Origin: an uncultured archaeon
Lineage (GTDB): Archaea; Micrarchaeota; Micrarchaeia; Micrarchaeales; CABMGC01
Assembly: GCA_902385515.1 (NCBI GenBank)
Contig: CABMGC010000050.1
Span: 1 to 18,925, forward strand
Direction: 5' to 3'
DNA length: 18,925 nucleotides
How positions within the stretch are numbered: the stretch's first letter is position 1; the number at the start of each line of letters is the position of its first letter. Shown piece by piece: positions 1-6,135 of the stretch. A program made the translations under genes and the position numbers. The notes beneath the pieces were generated by a model. It worked only from the letters and a program-made list of their open reading frames with translations. It was not told the origin of the DNA and searched no databases.

Positions 1-789
1 GCAACTTTCGATGTTCTTGCGTATGTCTGGCTTGCCCTGGAATCAGGATGCAACATAGTGGTGGCCGCCGCACCCGCCAGCGGTAAGACGACGATGCTGA
101 GCGCGCTTTTCTTCTTCATACCGAAGTTCGAGAAAGTCGTAACGCTAGAAGAGGACGTGAACGAACTCAAGGCAAGGATAGACATAACGAATACAGTGGA
201 GCTTTACGGGTCGCGAAACCATGGCGTTTCAACGCGGGAACAGTTGATAAATGCGCTCAGGATGCGGCCAGGCAGGATCGTGGTGGGCGAAGTGCGCGGC
301 GAAGAAGCCAGAGAACTCTTTTCAAGCGCAAATCTAGGCATACCCTTCGTTACAACGATGCACAGCAACTCTGGTGGCATAGATATAGTGAAGAAGTTGT
401 TGGTGAAGCCCATGAGCGTAGAAGGCAGGTCGCTCAGCATGCTCGACGTGGCGCTGTACATGAAACACACAGACATAGCCGCCAGACTGCTTTCCGATGT
501 CTATGAGTACAGATGGCTCAGCAGGGCCGAGACTGAGAGAATAGGGATCGAAGTGGGCGACGGCGACGCGGTGGACATATCTGTCATAGTGTCTTCGGGG
601 AAGCTGGATGCCGGCGCGCTACAGAATTCCAAAGTGATTGCCGCGTTTTCAAAAAAGAAGGGCGTGTCAAGGCACTCTGCCTTGAAGGAGTTCGAGAAGA
701 GGTCTGAATTCCTAAGGGTTGCGTGTGCGGCCTGCAAGACATCTGACGAGCTGATGGATAAGGTGCAAGGATATGGATTGCAGGACTAG
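1..789 (+). CDS. Type II/IV secretion (pilus/archaellum-type) ATPase, 5' truncated
   Basis: This is the C-terminal ATPase domain of a VirB11/GspE/FlaI-family motor, the cytoplasmic hexamer that powers pilin assembly or secretion. The frame is open from base 1, so the N-terminus lies outside the window; 262 residues are visible. Counting from the window edge, the Walker A motif APASGKTT is near residues 24-31, an acidic Asp-box-like stretch VTLEEDVNEL follows, Walker B RIVVGEVRG is near 92-100, and the His box TTMHSNSG is near 118-125. The P-loop begins with Ala rather than the usual first Gly. It heads an apparent operon: the platform-protein gene starts inside its 3' end (17-base overlap) and pilin-like genes follow. 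Whether it drives a pilus, an archaellum-like filament or a secretion system cannot be decided here. The family call is secure. Confidence 0.93.
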   Translation, partial: ATFDVLAYVWLALESGCNIVVAAAPASGKTTMLSALFFFIPKFEKVVTLEEDVNELKARIDITNTVELYGSRNHGVSTREQLINALRMRPGRIVVGEVRGEEARELFSSANLGIPFVTTMHSNSGGIDIVKKLLVKPMSVEGRSLSMLDVALYMKHTDIAARLLSDVYEYRWLSRAETERIGIEVGDGDAVDISVIVSSGKLDAGALQNSKVIAAFSKKKGVSRHSALKEFEKRSEFLRVACAACKTSDELMDKVQGYGLQD

Positions 790-1456
790 CGATGCCGTGG
801 GGGTTTTCATTTTCTGCGTAGCCGTATCTGGCGTACTGTTAGCGGCGAACGGCTTTGACGTCTCATTGCTTCCCCTGTTCACCGGCCTTTCTGCATTGCT
901 ATCGATATCACTGTACGCCACGGTAAGGTCGAACAGGGAGGCATACGGAAGGAAAACGCTCAAGGAGGGCATTGCGTCCTGTCTTTATGGCATGGCGTAT
1001 TACAAATCAAGGAAGGGTTCGTATCTGGGCGCCATAGACAGAGCATCGAAGTCGCATGATTCGAAGGAAGTAAGGGATATCGCCGAGTCGGCCAAAAAGA
1101 AATACTGGCTCGGAGGAAATTTTCTCTCAGAGCTGCTACCACCTGGGTTCGGACGGGCCGACAAATCCATTTTGATCCGGGACGACTGCAAGGTCGTGCG
1201 CAGCGTCCTGTGCGCAAACGAACTTCGCGATAGCGAAAACCAGTCCAGGCTGGAGGAGTCCGTCCAGCGATACGCGGTCTTCAACATGTTCATCTCGACG
1301 GTCGCGCCCTCATTTCTGGTTTTCGCTTTTGTCGGTGGCTCGATACTTTCAACCGCGCAGTTCAACCTTGTTTTTTTCTCAAGCGTAATGCTTGTCGCAA
1401 TACCAATTATCTACTCATTGGGCAATTCGCTTATGTGGAGGAGATTTTTTGACTGA
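773..1456 (+). CDS. Pilus platform protein (T2SF/FlaJ-TadC type), N-terminal half
   Basis: This is a 227-aa polytopic membrane protein and probably the first half of the inner-membrane platform that the ATPase acts on. Two hydrophobic segments lie near residues 8-50, then a charged cytoplasmic helical domain (about 60-170), then two more hydrophobic segments (about 172-220). TM-TM/T2SF/TM-TM is the layout of one half of an archaeal FlaJ/TadC protein. It starts at ATG 773, inside the ATPase gene, with an AAGGTG ribosome site at 760-765. It ends Phe-Phe-Asp-stop in a run of six T, and the next gene, encoding the other half, begins within the last codons (8-base overlap). Identification rests on topology, length and position rather than on a strict motif. 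Confidence 0.7.
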   Translation: MDCRTSDAVGVFIFCVAVSGVLLAANGFDVSLLPLFTGLSALLSISLYATVRSNREAYGRKTLKEGIASCLYGMAYYKSRKGSYLGAIDRASKSHDSKEVRDIAESAKKKYWLGGNFLSELLPPGFGRADKSILIRDDCKVVRSVLCANELRDSENQSRLEESVQRYAVFNMFISTVAPSFLVFAFVGGSILSTAQFNLVFFSSVMLVAIPIIYSLGNSLMWRRFFD

Positions 1457-2105
1457 ACTAAAAATTTTATCGCCATCTCGGGGTGCGGTGCAAGACATTG
1501 AGGTAATTGCGTTCGCCAAGGATCTGTTGCTCCATTACGCCGCTTCCAAGTCCCTCCTCAAGGCCCTGGAAACCTCTGACAAGCCGCCCGCGCTTGCGAA
1601 AGCGATAAGGGTACTGGTGCGGCGGTTGAGAATTTCACACGCGCTTGACAAGAATGAGATCGTTCGTCTTCCCAATGCCCACCTTGCCGAACTTTTTTCA
1701 ATACTGGCGTTCGGAATAGAGACTGGGTCTAACGTGGAGGATGCTCTTGGTCTGTTCATCGGAGGACTGCAAAACAAAGTGTCCTTGAATAACCGCCTCA
1801 GGTCCAAAATAGGCGGCACACAGGCCCTTACGAAAATGGGGATGTGCTTCTTTTTTCCGTTATTCGGCAGCATAAGCTCGGTTATCCTTGAAACCACCAC
1901 TAGCATCATCGGCGGCGCGTCGTCCGCTGCGGGAGGGTTCCTCTTTTTATCGTGCGCCTACGTGCCGTTGATATTGGGTTTGTCTGCCGTTTTTGCGCAT
2001 CCCGAAAACTCATTGCGCAAAAACCTGTTTTCGGCTTTGCCGTACTCCATCATCGCGTTTTGCATAATGCTGTCAGTTCCAAAGTTTATCCAGCACGTTT
2101 TGTAA
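1449..2105 (+). CDS. Pilus platform protein (T2SF/FlaJ-TadC type), C-terminal half
   Basis: This 218-aa protein has a soluble helical N-terminal domain (about residues 1-125) containing the T2SF-like stretch ELFSILAFGIETGSNVEDAL, followed by about three hydrophobic segments (about 130-218). That matches the second half of a FlaJ/TadC platform protein. I place the start at TTG 1449 because GGAGGAG lies at 1437-1443, five bases upstream. The longer frame beginning at 1392 would overlap the upstream gene by 65 bases and adds residues with no support. The junction is a six-T run (1445-1450), and a +1 shift there would join the two halves into one protein of about 443 aa. A true split gene, a programmed frameshift and a sequencing indel all remain possible. 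Confidence 0.68.
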   Translation: MTELKILSPSRGAVQDIEVIAFAKDLLLHYAASKSLLKALETSDKPPALAKAIRVLVRRLRISHALDKNEIVRLPNAHLAELFSILAFGIETGSNVEDALGLFIGGLQNKVSLNNRLRSKIGGTQALTKMGMCFFFPLFGSISSVILETTTSIIGGASSAAGGFLFLSCAYVPLILGLSAVFAHPENSLRKNLFSALPYSIIAFCIMLSVPKFIQHVL

Positions 2106-2114
2106 GGTGAAAAA

Positions 2115-2378
2115 ATGAAAACAATAGAAAATACAAGAAAATTGGTGCCTGTAGAAGTTGCGGCGCTGTTTGCCATCGCAAGGAGCAAGAAAGCGCAGAG
2201 TTCCCTAGAGTACATAATGATGGTGTCCGCCGCTAGCGTCGTGATAGTTCTGGCCTTGGCGATGGTGGTCAAGCTCAAAGGGTCAGTGGTGAGCACCGTG
2301 ACCGTCAACGGGACCAATCTCAGCGTATCTCAGGCGATAGCAAAGGAACTCGGCTCGCTTGCGAGTGGGGGAGCTTGA
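2115..2378 (+). CDS. Archaeal type IV pilin with class III signal peptide
   Basis: This is an 87-aa pilin precursor. A 26-residue positively charged leader ends in Lys-Lys-Ala, followed by the class III motif QSSLEY (residues 28-33) and a hydrophobic segment to about residue 52. Archaeal prepilin peptidases cut between the Ala/Gly and the Gln, which predicts a mature chain of about 60 aa starting QSSLEY, with the hydrophobic helix forming the filament core. The ribosome site AAGGTGA (2104-2110) is well placed for ATG 2115. It sits directly after the platform gene and is the smallest and most canonical pilin here, so it is the best candidate for the major subunit; that ranking is an inference. 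Confidence 0.85.
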   Translation: MKTIENTRKLVPVEVAALFAIARSKKAQSSLEYIMMVSAASVVIVLALAMVVKLKGSVVSTVTVNGTNLSVSQAIAKELGSLASGGA

Positions 2379-2749
2379 TGAAGGCGCAGCTTTCGCTTGA
2401 GCTCATGCTCTATGCCGCTCTTGCAGGGGTGTCGTTCGTGTTCGTTCTCGGTCCCTTGGCCAAGGAGGCGCACTCGTTGGTCGGCGGCGCGTCGTCGCTG
2501 GCGAGGTCGCAGTTCCTGGACTTGGTAAATGCGGAGCTCTTCGAAAGAAATACCGCTGCGTTCAGGGCATTCGTGCCGCCCAGCATGTGCAACTCGACAG
2601 TTTCGGATGCGGTGCTGTTTAGCGGAAAGGGCAAGTACCCCCTGGCCATGCCTCTGGCGTTGTCCAGCAACGCTCTGTGCCCTGACGGATCGTGGGCATC
2701 GTTAAGATTTGCTTACGATGGCGCCGGAGCGTATCTGAGCCGTGTTTAG
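2378..2749 (+). CDS. Type IV pilin-like protein with class III signal peptide
   Basis: This 123-aa precursor begins MKAQLSLELMLY, a very short basic leader followed by the Q-x-S-x-E class III motif. The predicted cleavage is after Ala-3, and a hydrophobic helix runs to about residue 27. The remaining ~95 residues form an extracellular domain with two Cys that could pair. I chose ATG 2378 over TTG 2375 because the GGGGGAG at 2367-2373 leaves only one base before the TTG. The start codon shares a base with the stop of the upstream pilin gene (TGATG), which suggests translational coupling. Likely a minor pilin or filament-tip protein. Confidence 0.78.
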   Translation: MKAQLSLELMLYAALAGVSFVFVLGPLAKEAHSLVGGASSLARSQFLDLVNAELFERNTAAFRAFVPPSMCNSTVSDAVLFSGKGKYPLAMPLALSSNALCPDGSWASLRFAYDGAGAYLSRV

Positions 2750-2959
2750 ATGATGAGAATTCAGGTTAGCGTAGAAATCATGGCAGGAATGCTCGTCGCA
2801 CTATCCCTGGCTCTCTTTGTTACGGCACTGGCGTGCGGGGCGTCCGGCGCGCTATCCAAAAACGCCCATGCGATTTCTGATGCCGCGCTAGCCGCAGGAT
2901 CGGGCCTCAACGAAATGCGGGGCGTGTGCGGCAGTACTTGCAGGGGTGGCTTGGGATGA
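2750..2959 (+). CDS. Small pilin-like membrane protein
   Basis: This 69-aa protein (68 from the second ATG at 2753) begins MRIQVSVEIMAGML. It keeps the Q-x-S-x-E spacing but has Ile where the prepilin peptidase normally sees Ala or Gly. One hydrophobic segment covers about residues 8-32. Three Cys are present, two in a CGSTC motif near the C-terminus. It starts immediately after the upstream stop and overlaps the next gene by four bases (ATGA). Its tail beyond the helix is very short, so it could be a minor pilin or an assembly accessory protein. Confidence 0.6.
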   Translation: MMRIQVSVEIMAGMLVALSLALFVTALACGASGALSKNAHAISDAALAAGSGLNEMRGVCGSTCRGGLG

Positions 2960-3312
2960 AATTGATGCTGATATCTATGGACGTGTTGATAGGCTCTCAG
3001 TTAGCATTCGCAGGAATACTTTTCATTCTCGCGTGCGTAAGCGCGTCGCAGGATTATTTTGCGACTTCCGTTGCGTATCGCGCCAGGGCGCTGGATACCA
3101 TCTTGGTGTCGCAGCAGGTCAGCGCAGTTTTGGATTCTTCTGGCATGAATGTGTCCGCCGCCCAATCGCTTGCCCAATCGATTTCGTCAGGGTACGGCCT
3201 GCGATCGGAATTGGTGCCATATGACGGTCAGCCCGCGTGTTCTGGGGCTTACGTCGTGTGCAGATTCTTGACGGTTTCCGGCGCCGCCTTCCTGCTGATA
3301 GTTTCACGGTGA
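2956..3312 (+). CDS. Membrane-anchored pseudopilin-like protein, unrecognised
   Basis: This is a 118-aa protein with one N-terminal hydrophobic segment (about residues 6-32) and an extracytoplasmic domain with two Cys near the C-terminus. It lacks the Q-x-S-x-E motif; its start, MKLMLISMDVLIG, has Met-Asp at the equivalent place. I chose ATG 2956 because it overlaps the upstream TGA (ATGA) and GGGGTGG lies at 2943-2949. A start at 2926 would prepend residues encoded by the previous gene. Position within the operon suggests a minor pilus subunit. No family is recognised. Confidence 0.6.
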   Translation: MKLMLISMDVLIGSQLAFAGILFILACVSASQDYFATSVAYRARALDTILVSQQVSAVLDSSGMNVSAAQSLAQSISSGYGLRSELVPYDGQPACSGAYVVCRFLTVSGAAFLLIVSR

Positions 3313-3316
3313 CCTG

Positions 3317-4594
3317 ATGAAAATTCAAACAAGCTTGGAATTCCTGCTAATAACGAGCGCCATCGCTGCCCTGTGCCTTTGCGCCCTGACTGCATACGGC
3401 ATGAACCTGTCGGTTCAGAAAAATATTCTGTCGGCGGCCTCGAACGTGACGGTTTTGAATTCAACGGCCTTTGCGCAGCCAGAAGGATTGGCAGACCCCC
3501 ATGTGCAGGTATACGTCCCTGCGGAGGTCACGACTGACGCGAATGCAGATGCGCAGGTAATCGCGTACGGATGCCCTTACGGGATCTTGAATGTTACGCT
3601 CAATTCTTCGTCATTGTCTTTTTCCAAAAACGATTATTCCGCCAGGGTATACGGCGTGTCGCTATTCAACTTTCCATTTGTGGCGCTAGCGCAGGGTTTT
3701 CATGACCTGGAGGTCAAATACCGTATGTCCTGTGAAAATGTGACAGTCTCGGGAAGTGACAATTTTTCGGCGTACTCTTCGCCTTCATTCGGAAGCCCTA
3801 TTTCTTACTCCGCCCTATTGACTGATCGGAGAGAATTTTTGGCGTATCCGCTCGAGCCTCCAGAACCTGTGCCGAACTTATCGCAATCAAATCACTGCAC
3901 CTGGGTTTCATTCTGGGGCAATCCCCTCTCGGTGCAAACCCAGTGCGGCACTGATAACGCATGGGACTACAGGACCTTTTCCGATTATTGCTATTTTACC
4001 CTGGGCGTCGCCACCACGAGCACCTACTGCATCCTTCCGTCCCCGACCGGCTATAACATCACTGCAGTAGGGAACAGGGCAGCATACGTTTACGCATTCA
4101 CTTTTCAATTGTACTCGCGGTATGGCATCATGCGCGCAGTGATAGCGGGGCCTGGTCCTGCAAACCTATCGCTAAATGGAAAGACCGTGGGCACCGTGAG
4201 TGTGACTAGCGTCCAGTCATCGTCCGTTTTTGGCGGCATGGCAGCCATAGGCAAGGGAGGCGCATACTTTGCTGCCAATGAAACCGCATACGGGCAGTAC
4301 GCTCAGGCGAAGAACAGCCTTTATGGAACTCTCGGGTATTACAATTCCACCGAGGTAGACCTTTCCCTGCGGTCATCGATACAACAGGCGATCTACGCTT
4401 TCAACCGTGCGTCAACGAACCTAATTAGCCGCAGCACAGGGAGTTTAGGCTGCAATATCTCGACGGGCAATTATGTGTGCGATGCGCCGGCACCTTTTAC
4501 GTACGTTGTGGACGTAAGCGTATCAAGGGACATAGTCCCGCAAAACCAGACCCTGTCTTATCTCGGGTCACAGATAAACATATTTTCGGCGTGA
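3317..4594 (+). CDS. Large class III signal-peptide secreted/pilus-associated protein
   Basis: At 425 aa this is far longer than an ordinary archaeal pilin. It begins MKIQTSLEFLLI: a basic leader, the Q-x-S-x-E motif with Ile at the usual cleavage position, and a hydrophobic helix to about residue 27. The rest is a soluble Ser/Thr/Tyr/Asn-rich extracellular region with many N-x-S/T sequons and at least eight Cys, typical of an exported, possibly N-glycosylated, disulfide-stabilised domain. Weak SD GGTGA at 3309-3313. Being anchored like a pilin in the middle of a pilin array, it could be a tip adhesin. The adhesin role is inference only. Confidence 0.72.
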   Translation: MKIQTSLEFLLITSAIAALCLCALTAYGMNLSVQKNILSAASNVTVLNSTAFAQPEGLADPHVQVYVPAEVTTDANADAQVIAYGCPYGILNVTLNSSSLSFSKNDYSARVYGVSLFNFPFVALAQGFHDLEVKYRMSCENVTVSGSDNFSAYSSPSFGSPISYSALLTDRREFLAYPLEPPEPVPNLSQSNHCTWVSFWGNPLSVQTQCGTDNAWDYRTFSDYCYFTLGVATTSTYCILPSPTGYNITAVGNRAAYVYAFTFQLYSRYGIMRAVIAGPGPANLSLNGKTVGTVSVTSVQSSSVFGGMAAIGKGGAYFAANETAYGQYAQAKNSLYGTLGYYNSTEVDLSLRSSIQQAIYAFNRASTNLISRSTGSLGCNISTGNYVCDAPAPFTYVVDVSVSRDIVPQNQTLSYLGSQINIFSA

Positions 4595-4598
4595 TGTC

Positions 4599-4985
4599 AT
4601 GAGGGCCCAATTCGCTACCGTAGAGGCTTTGCTCGCAGTTACCGCAATACTCTCGGCGGCTTCTTTCATGTCAGCAAGCATGTCTGAGGACCGTTCTGCA
4701 ATGTATTTCGAGCGCTCGAGGCTCGTCCAAAGCGCAGCGGTATATGATCTTTCGAATTATTTGGCAAGGAATCGCAGCGCGAATGACTGCCTGGCGCATT
4801 CAGATGCGGCATGCGCTAACGCCATTGTTGGAAATTACGAAAGTGTTTTTGGAATCGAAAACATATCTGTAGCAACGTCAGGGTTTGCTGCGGGGGCCTA
4901 TGCTTCGCGCGGCGTTCTGGACTGTTTTCCCTTCCGCTTCCTTTCAACAAACGAGAGCGACGCGGTATGCATCTCGGCAGGATAG
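4599..4985 (+). CDS. Pilin-like protein
   Basis: This 128-aa protein starts MRAQFATVEALLAV: Arg-Ala-Gln with Glu at +6 of the predicted mature chain, a relaxed class III signal in which the Ser is replaced. A hydrophobic helix runs to about residue 27. The C-terminal domain is Ser/Asn/Ala-rich and has four Cys. It begins four bases after the upstream stop and overlaps the next frame's earliest possible start. Likely a minor pilin. Confidence 0.68.
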   Translation: MRAQFATVEALLAVTAILSAASFMSASMSEDRSAMYFERSRLVQSAAVYDLSNYLARNRSANDCLAHSDAACANAIVGNYESVFGIENISVATSGFAAGAYASRGVLDCFPFRFLSTNESDAVCISAG

Positions 4986-4993
4986 GTGTCCCA

Positions 4994-5212
4994 ATGTCAT
5001 TTTATGGTCTTGTTATTGTTTCGGTAATCCTACTGCTTGCGGTGTGTCTTAATGCGTTCATTAGCGAAATGGCCTCGGCAAGTGATCTGAATGTAAATTT
5101 CGCAATGGCAGGATCTGAAGTACGTTCCGCAGCGCACATTAATCTGATGGGCAGCGCAAACGCGAGCGATGCCCGTTTCAACTCCGCAGCATATGCTGGC
5201 GGAACTGACTGA
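4994..5212 (+). CDS. Small single-pass membrane protein ending the pilin operon
   Basis: This 72-aa protein has one hydrophobic segment at about residues 4-24 and a short polar tail, and no Cys in the tail. I placed the start at ATG 4994 because GGTG (4985-4988) lies five bases upstream; the longer frame from 4967 lies inside the previous gene and has no ribosome site. It resembles the other short pilin-like proteins in layout but lacks the Q-x-S-x-E motif. The function is not recognised. It is the last gene of the + strand operon, 30 bases from the convergent 3' end of tRNA-Met. Confidence 0.5.
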   Translation: MSFYGLVIVSVILLLAVCLNAFISEMASASDLNVNFAMAGSEVRSAAHINLMGSANASDARFNSAAYAGGTD

Positions 5213-5242
5213 ACCGTAGCAGACGGGTAGCAAAATATGTTT

Positions 5243-5364
5243 TGGCGGGGGAGTGATTCGAACCCTCGACCTCCAGATTTCTTAGCAATCATCGCAAAAA
5301 TTCTCATTACTCATAATGCTTGGCATATGAGTCTGGCGCTCTAACCAGGCTGAGCTACCCCGCC
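5243..5364 (-). tRNA. tRNA-Met (CAU, elongator-like) with intron
   Basis: Read on the - strand, acceptor GGCGGGG (5358-5364) pairs with CCCCGCC (5244-5250), with discriminator A at 5243 and no encoded CCA. D-arm stems are GCTC/GAGC. The anticodon stem CCAGA/TCTGG encloses loop CTCATAA once the intron is removed, giving anticodon CAU. The T-arm is GAGGG-TTCGAAT-CCCTC. The body resembles archaeal elongator Met tRNAs; the initiator normally starts A-G-C and tRNA-Ile2 has a different acceptor and anticodon stem. Mature length is 75 nt before CCA addition. Confidence 0.93.
5279..5325 (-). other. 47-nt intron in tRNA-Met at position 37/38
   Basis: The insertion follows anticodon-loop base 37 (CTCATA) and precedes base 38 (A). 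A bulge-helix-bulge can be folded by hand: next to the anticodon stem lies a 3-nt bulge AAA, then a 4-position central helix CUCA/UAAG (one C-A mismatch), then a 3-nt bulge UAU. Cutting after the second base of each bulge gives exactly these boundaries. This is the structure that archaeal splicing endonuclease recognises; the exons would then be joined by RtcB, encoded in this window. Confidence 0.88.
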
Positions 5365-5378
5365 AAGTTGTCTGCGTA

Positions 5379-5392
5379 CTTTTATATTTAAG
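5379..5392. promoter_or_regulatory. Shared AT-rich TATA-like element between divergent tRNAs
   Basis: The 60-bp spacer between tRNA-Met (-) and tRNA-His (+) contains one AT-rich box, CTTTTATATTTAAG. On the + strand its centre is about 27 bases before the start of the inverted repeat that flanks tRNA-His (5412). On the - strand it is about 20 bases before the first base of tRNA-Met. One box may therefore serve both genes. Placement is by eye; no transcript start is known. Confidence 0.45.
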
Positions 5393-5404
5393 CATAGATA
5401 ATTA

Positions 5405-6097
5405 TTAACGTATGTAAGAGGCATGGCCTTGGTGGTGTAATGGCCGCATAAAAGGCTGTGGACCTTTTGGACCGGGTCCGATTCCCGGCCAAGGCCCTCT
5501 TACATCATCTTTTTTGATGTGGAAAAGCTCCTTGAGCGCATGGCCGAAGCCGGCGGACCCGCCTCCGAACTGCTTCGTCTGCTCTTCGGTAAGTACATAC
5601 GAGTCGCTTCCAAGCTCGGCAAGTGCGGCATCCGGATAAAGTTTCACGCACGTCTTCCTTCTAAGCGCGAACCACGTGGTCCGGCCAGTCCTCAGGTCGT
5701 GGTCATCGACGGATATGTTGAGATTTTCGGATTTTATTCTGTCGGAGACCCTCAATAGGAAGTCAGGGTCTTCCAGGACGAATTCGCTATTTTCATTTTT
5801 GATGTTCACTCCGACTCTGTCGCAGAAGTAGAGCTTTCCGAAAACGATTTTGTTTCCAGTTTTTGAGAAGCCGTACACCTGAGACGGGGGAAGGTCCTTT
5901 GGGATGAGCGCCATCATCAGCGCCTGGAGTTTCTTTACATCGTAAATGGCTTTCGCCGGTGTGACGCCAATATTCACCCTTTCGGAAAATCCTTTTTCGT
6001 CACGCTCCGGAAAGAACGTTGCGATTTTTTCCCCATAAGTTACGCCCGGGATGCCTGCGAGGTGCCTCCGCAGCACCGCAAGGTCACCCTCCGGCAT
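5405..6097 (-). CDS. Unrecognised 230-aa protein whose 3' end overlaps tRNA-His
   Basis: No family is recognised. The protein is soluble, with no hydrophobic segment, and has mixed alpha/beta character. Residues 1-200 look like ordinary coding sequence, but the last 30 or so (from GPWPGIGPGPKG onward) are the antisense translation of tRNA-His, with no earlier in-frame stop; the TAA is at 5405-5407, beyond the tRNA promoter side. It starts at ATG 6097, 38 bases after the TPR-AAA ATPase stop, so the two may share a transcript. The coding call for the first 200 residues is reasonable. Whether the Pro/Gly-rich tail is functional is unclear. Confidence 0.62.
   Translation of the reverse strand: MPEGDLAVLRRHLAGIPGVTYGEKIATFFPERDEKGFSERVNIGVTPAKAIYDVKKLQALMMALIPKDLPPSQVYGFSKTGNKIVFGKLYFCDRVGVNIKNENSEFVLEDPDFLLRVSDRIKSENLNISVDDHDLRTGRTTWFALRRKTCVKLYPDAALAELGSDSYVLTEEQTKQFGGGSAGFGHALKELFHIKKDDVRGPWPGIGPGPKGPQPFMRPLHHQGHASYIR
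5412..5505 (+). repeat. 10-bp inverted repeat flanking tRNA-His (leader/trailer helix)
   Basis: ATGTAAGAGG at 5412-5421 is the perfect reverse complement of CCTCTTACAT at 5496-5505. In the primary transcript this would extend the acceptor stem into a long helix, interrupted only on the 5' side by bases 5421-5424. C5496 is both C73 of the tRNA and the end of the repeat, so it can pair with either G-1 or G5421. Confidence 0.85.
5425..5496 (+). tRNA. tRNA-His (GUG) with encoded G-1
   Basis: Acceptor GCCTTGG (5426-5432) pairs with CCAAGGC (5489-5495). An extra 5' G (5425) faces C73 (5496), the identity feature of tRNA-His. The anticodon stem AAAGG/CCTTT encloses loop CTGTGGA, anticodon GUG. The T-arm is CCGGG-TCCGATT-CCCGG. 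No CCA is encoded and there is no intron. The whole gene lies antisense within the 3' end of a protein-coding frame on the other strand. A T6 run at 5510-5515 follows as a likely terminator. Confidence 0.93.
5510..5515 (+). terminator. T6 run after tRNA-His
   Basis: Six T residues, 14 bases after the tRNA-His 3' end and directly after the flanking inverted repeat, fit the U-rich termination signal of archaeal RNA polymerase. The same bases encode Lys-Lys on the opposite strand. Confidence 0.5.
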
Positions 6098-6135
6098 CTT
6101 TTGTTCTTCAGCTTTGGTCGTTTGCGTGCGCTCAC

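Noticed and set aside
2748..2757. ATGATGA resembling a C box of a C/D guide RNA near pilin starts
   Set aside because: It is two adjacent start codons in a coding overlap, and I found no properly spaced D box and C'/D' pair.
2946..3224. 92-aa alternative + frame overlapping the 2956 gene
   Set aside because: It lacks a hydrophobic anchor, has an Arg/Cys-rich unnatural composition and no ribosome site.
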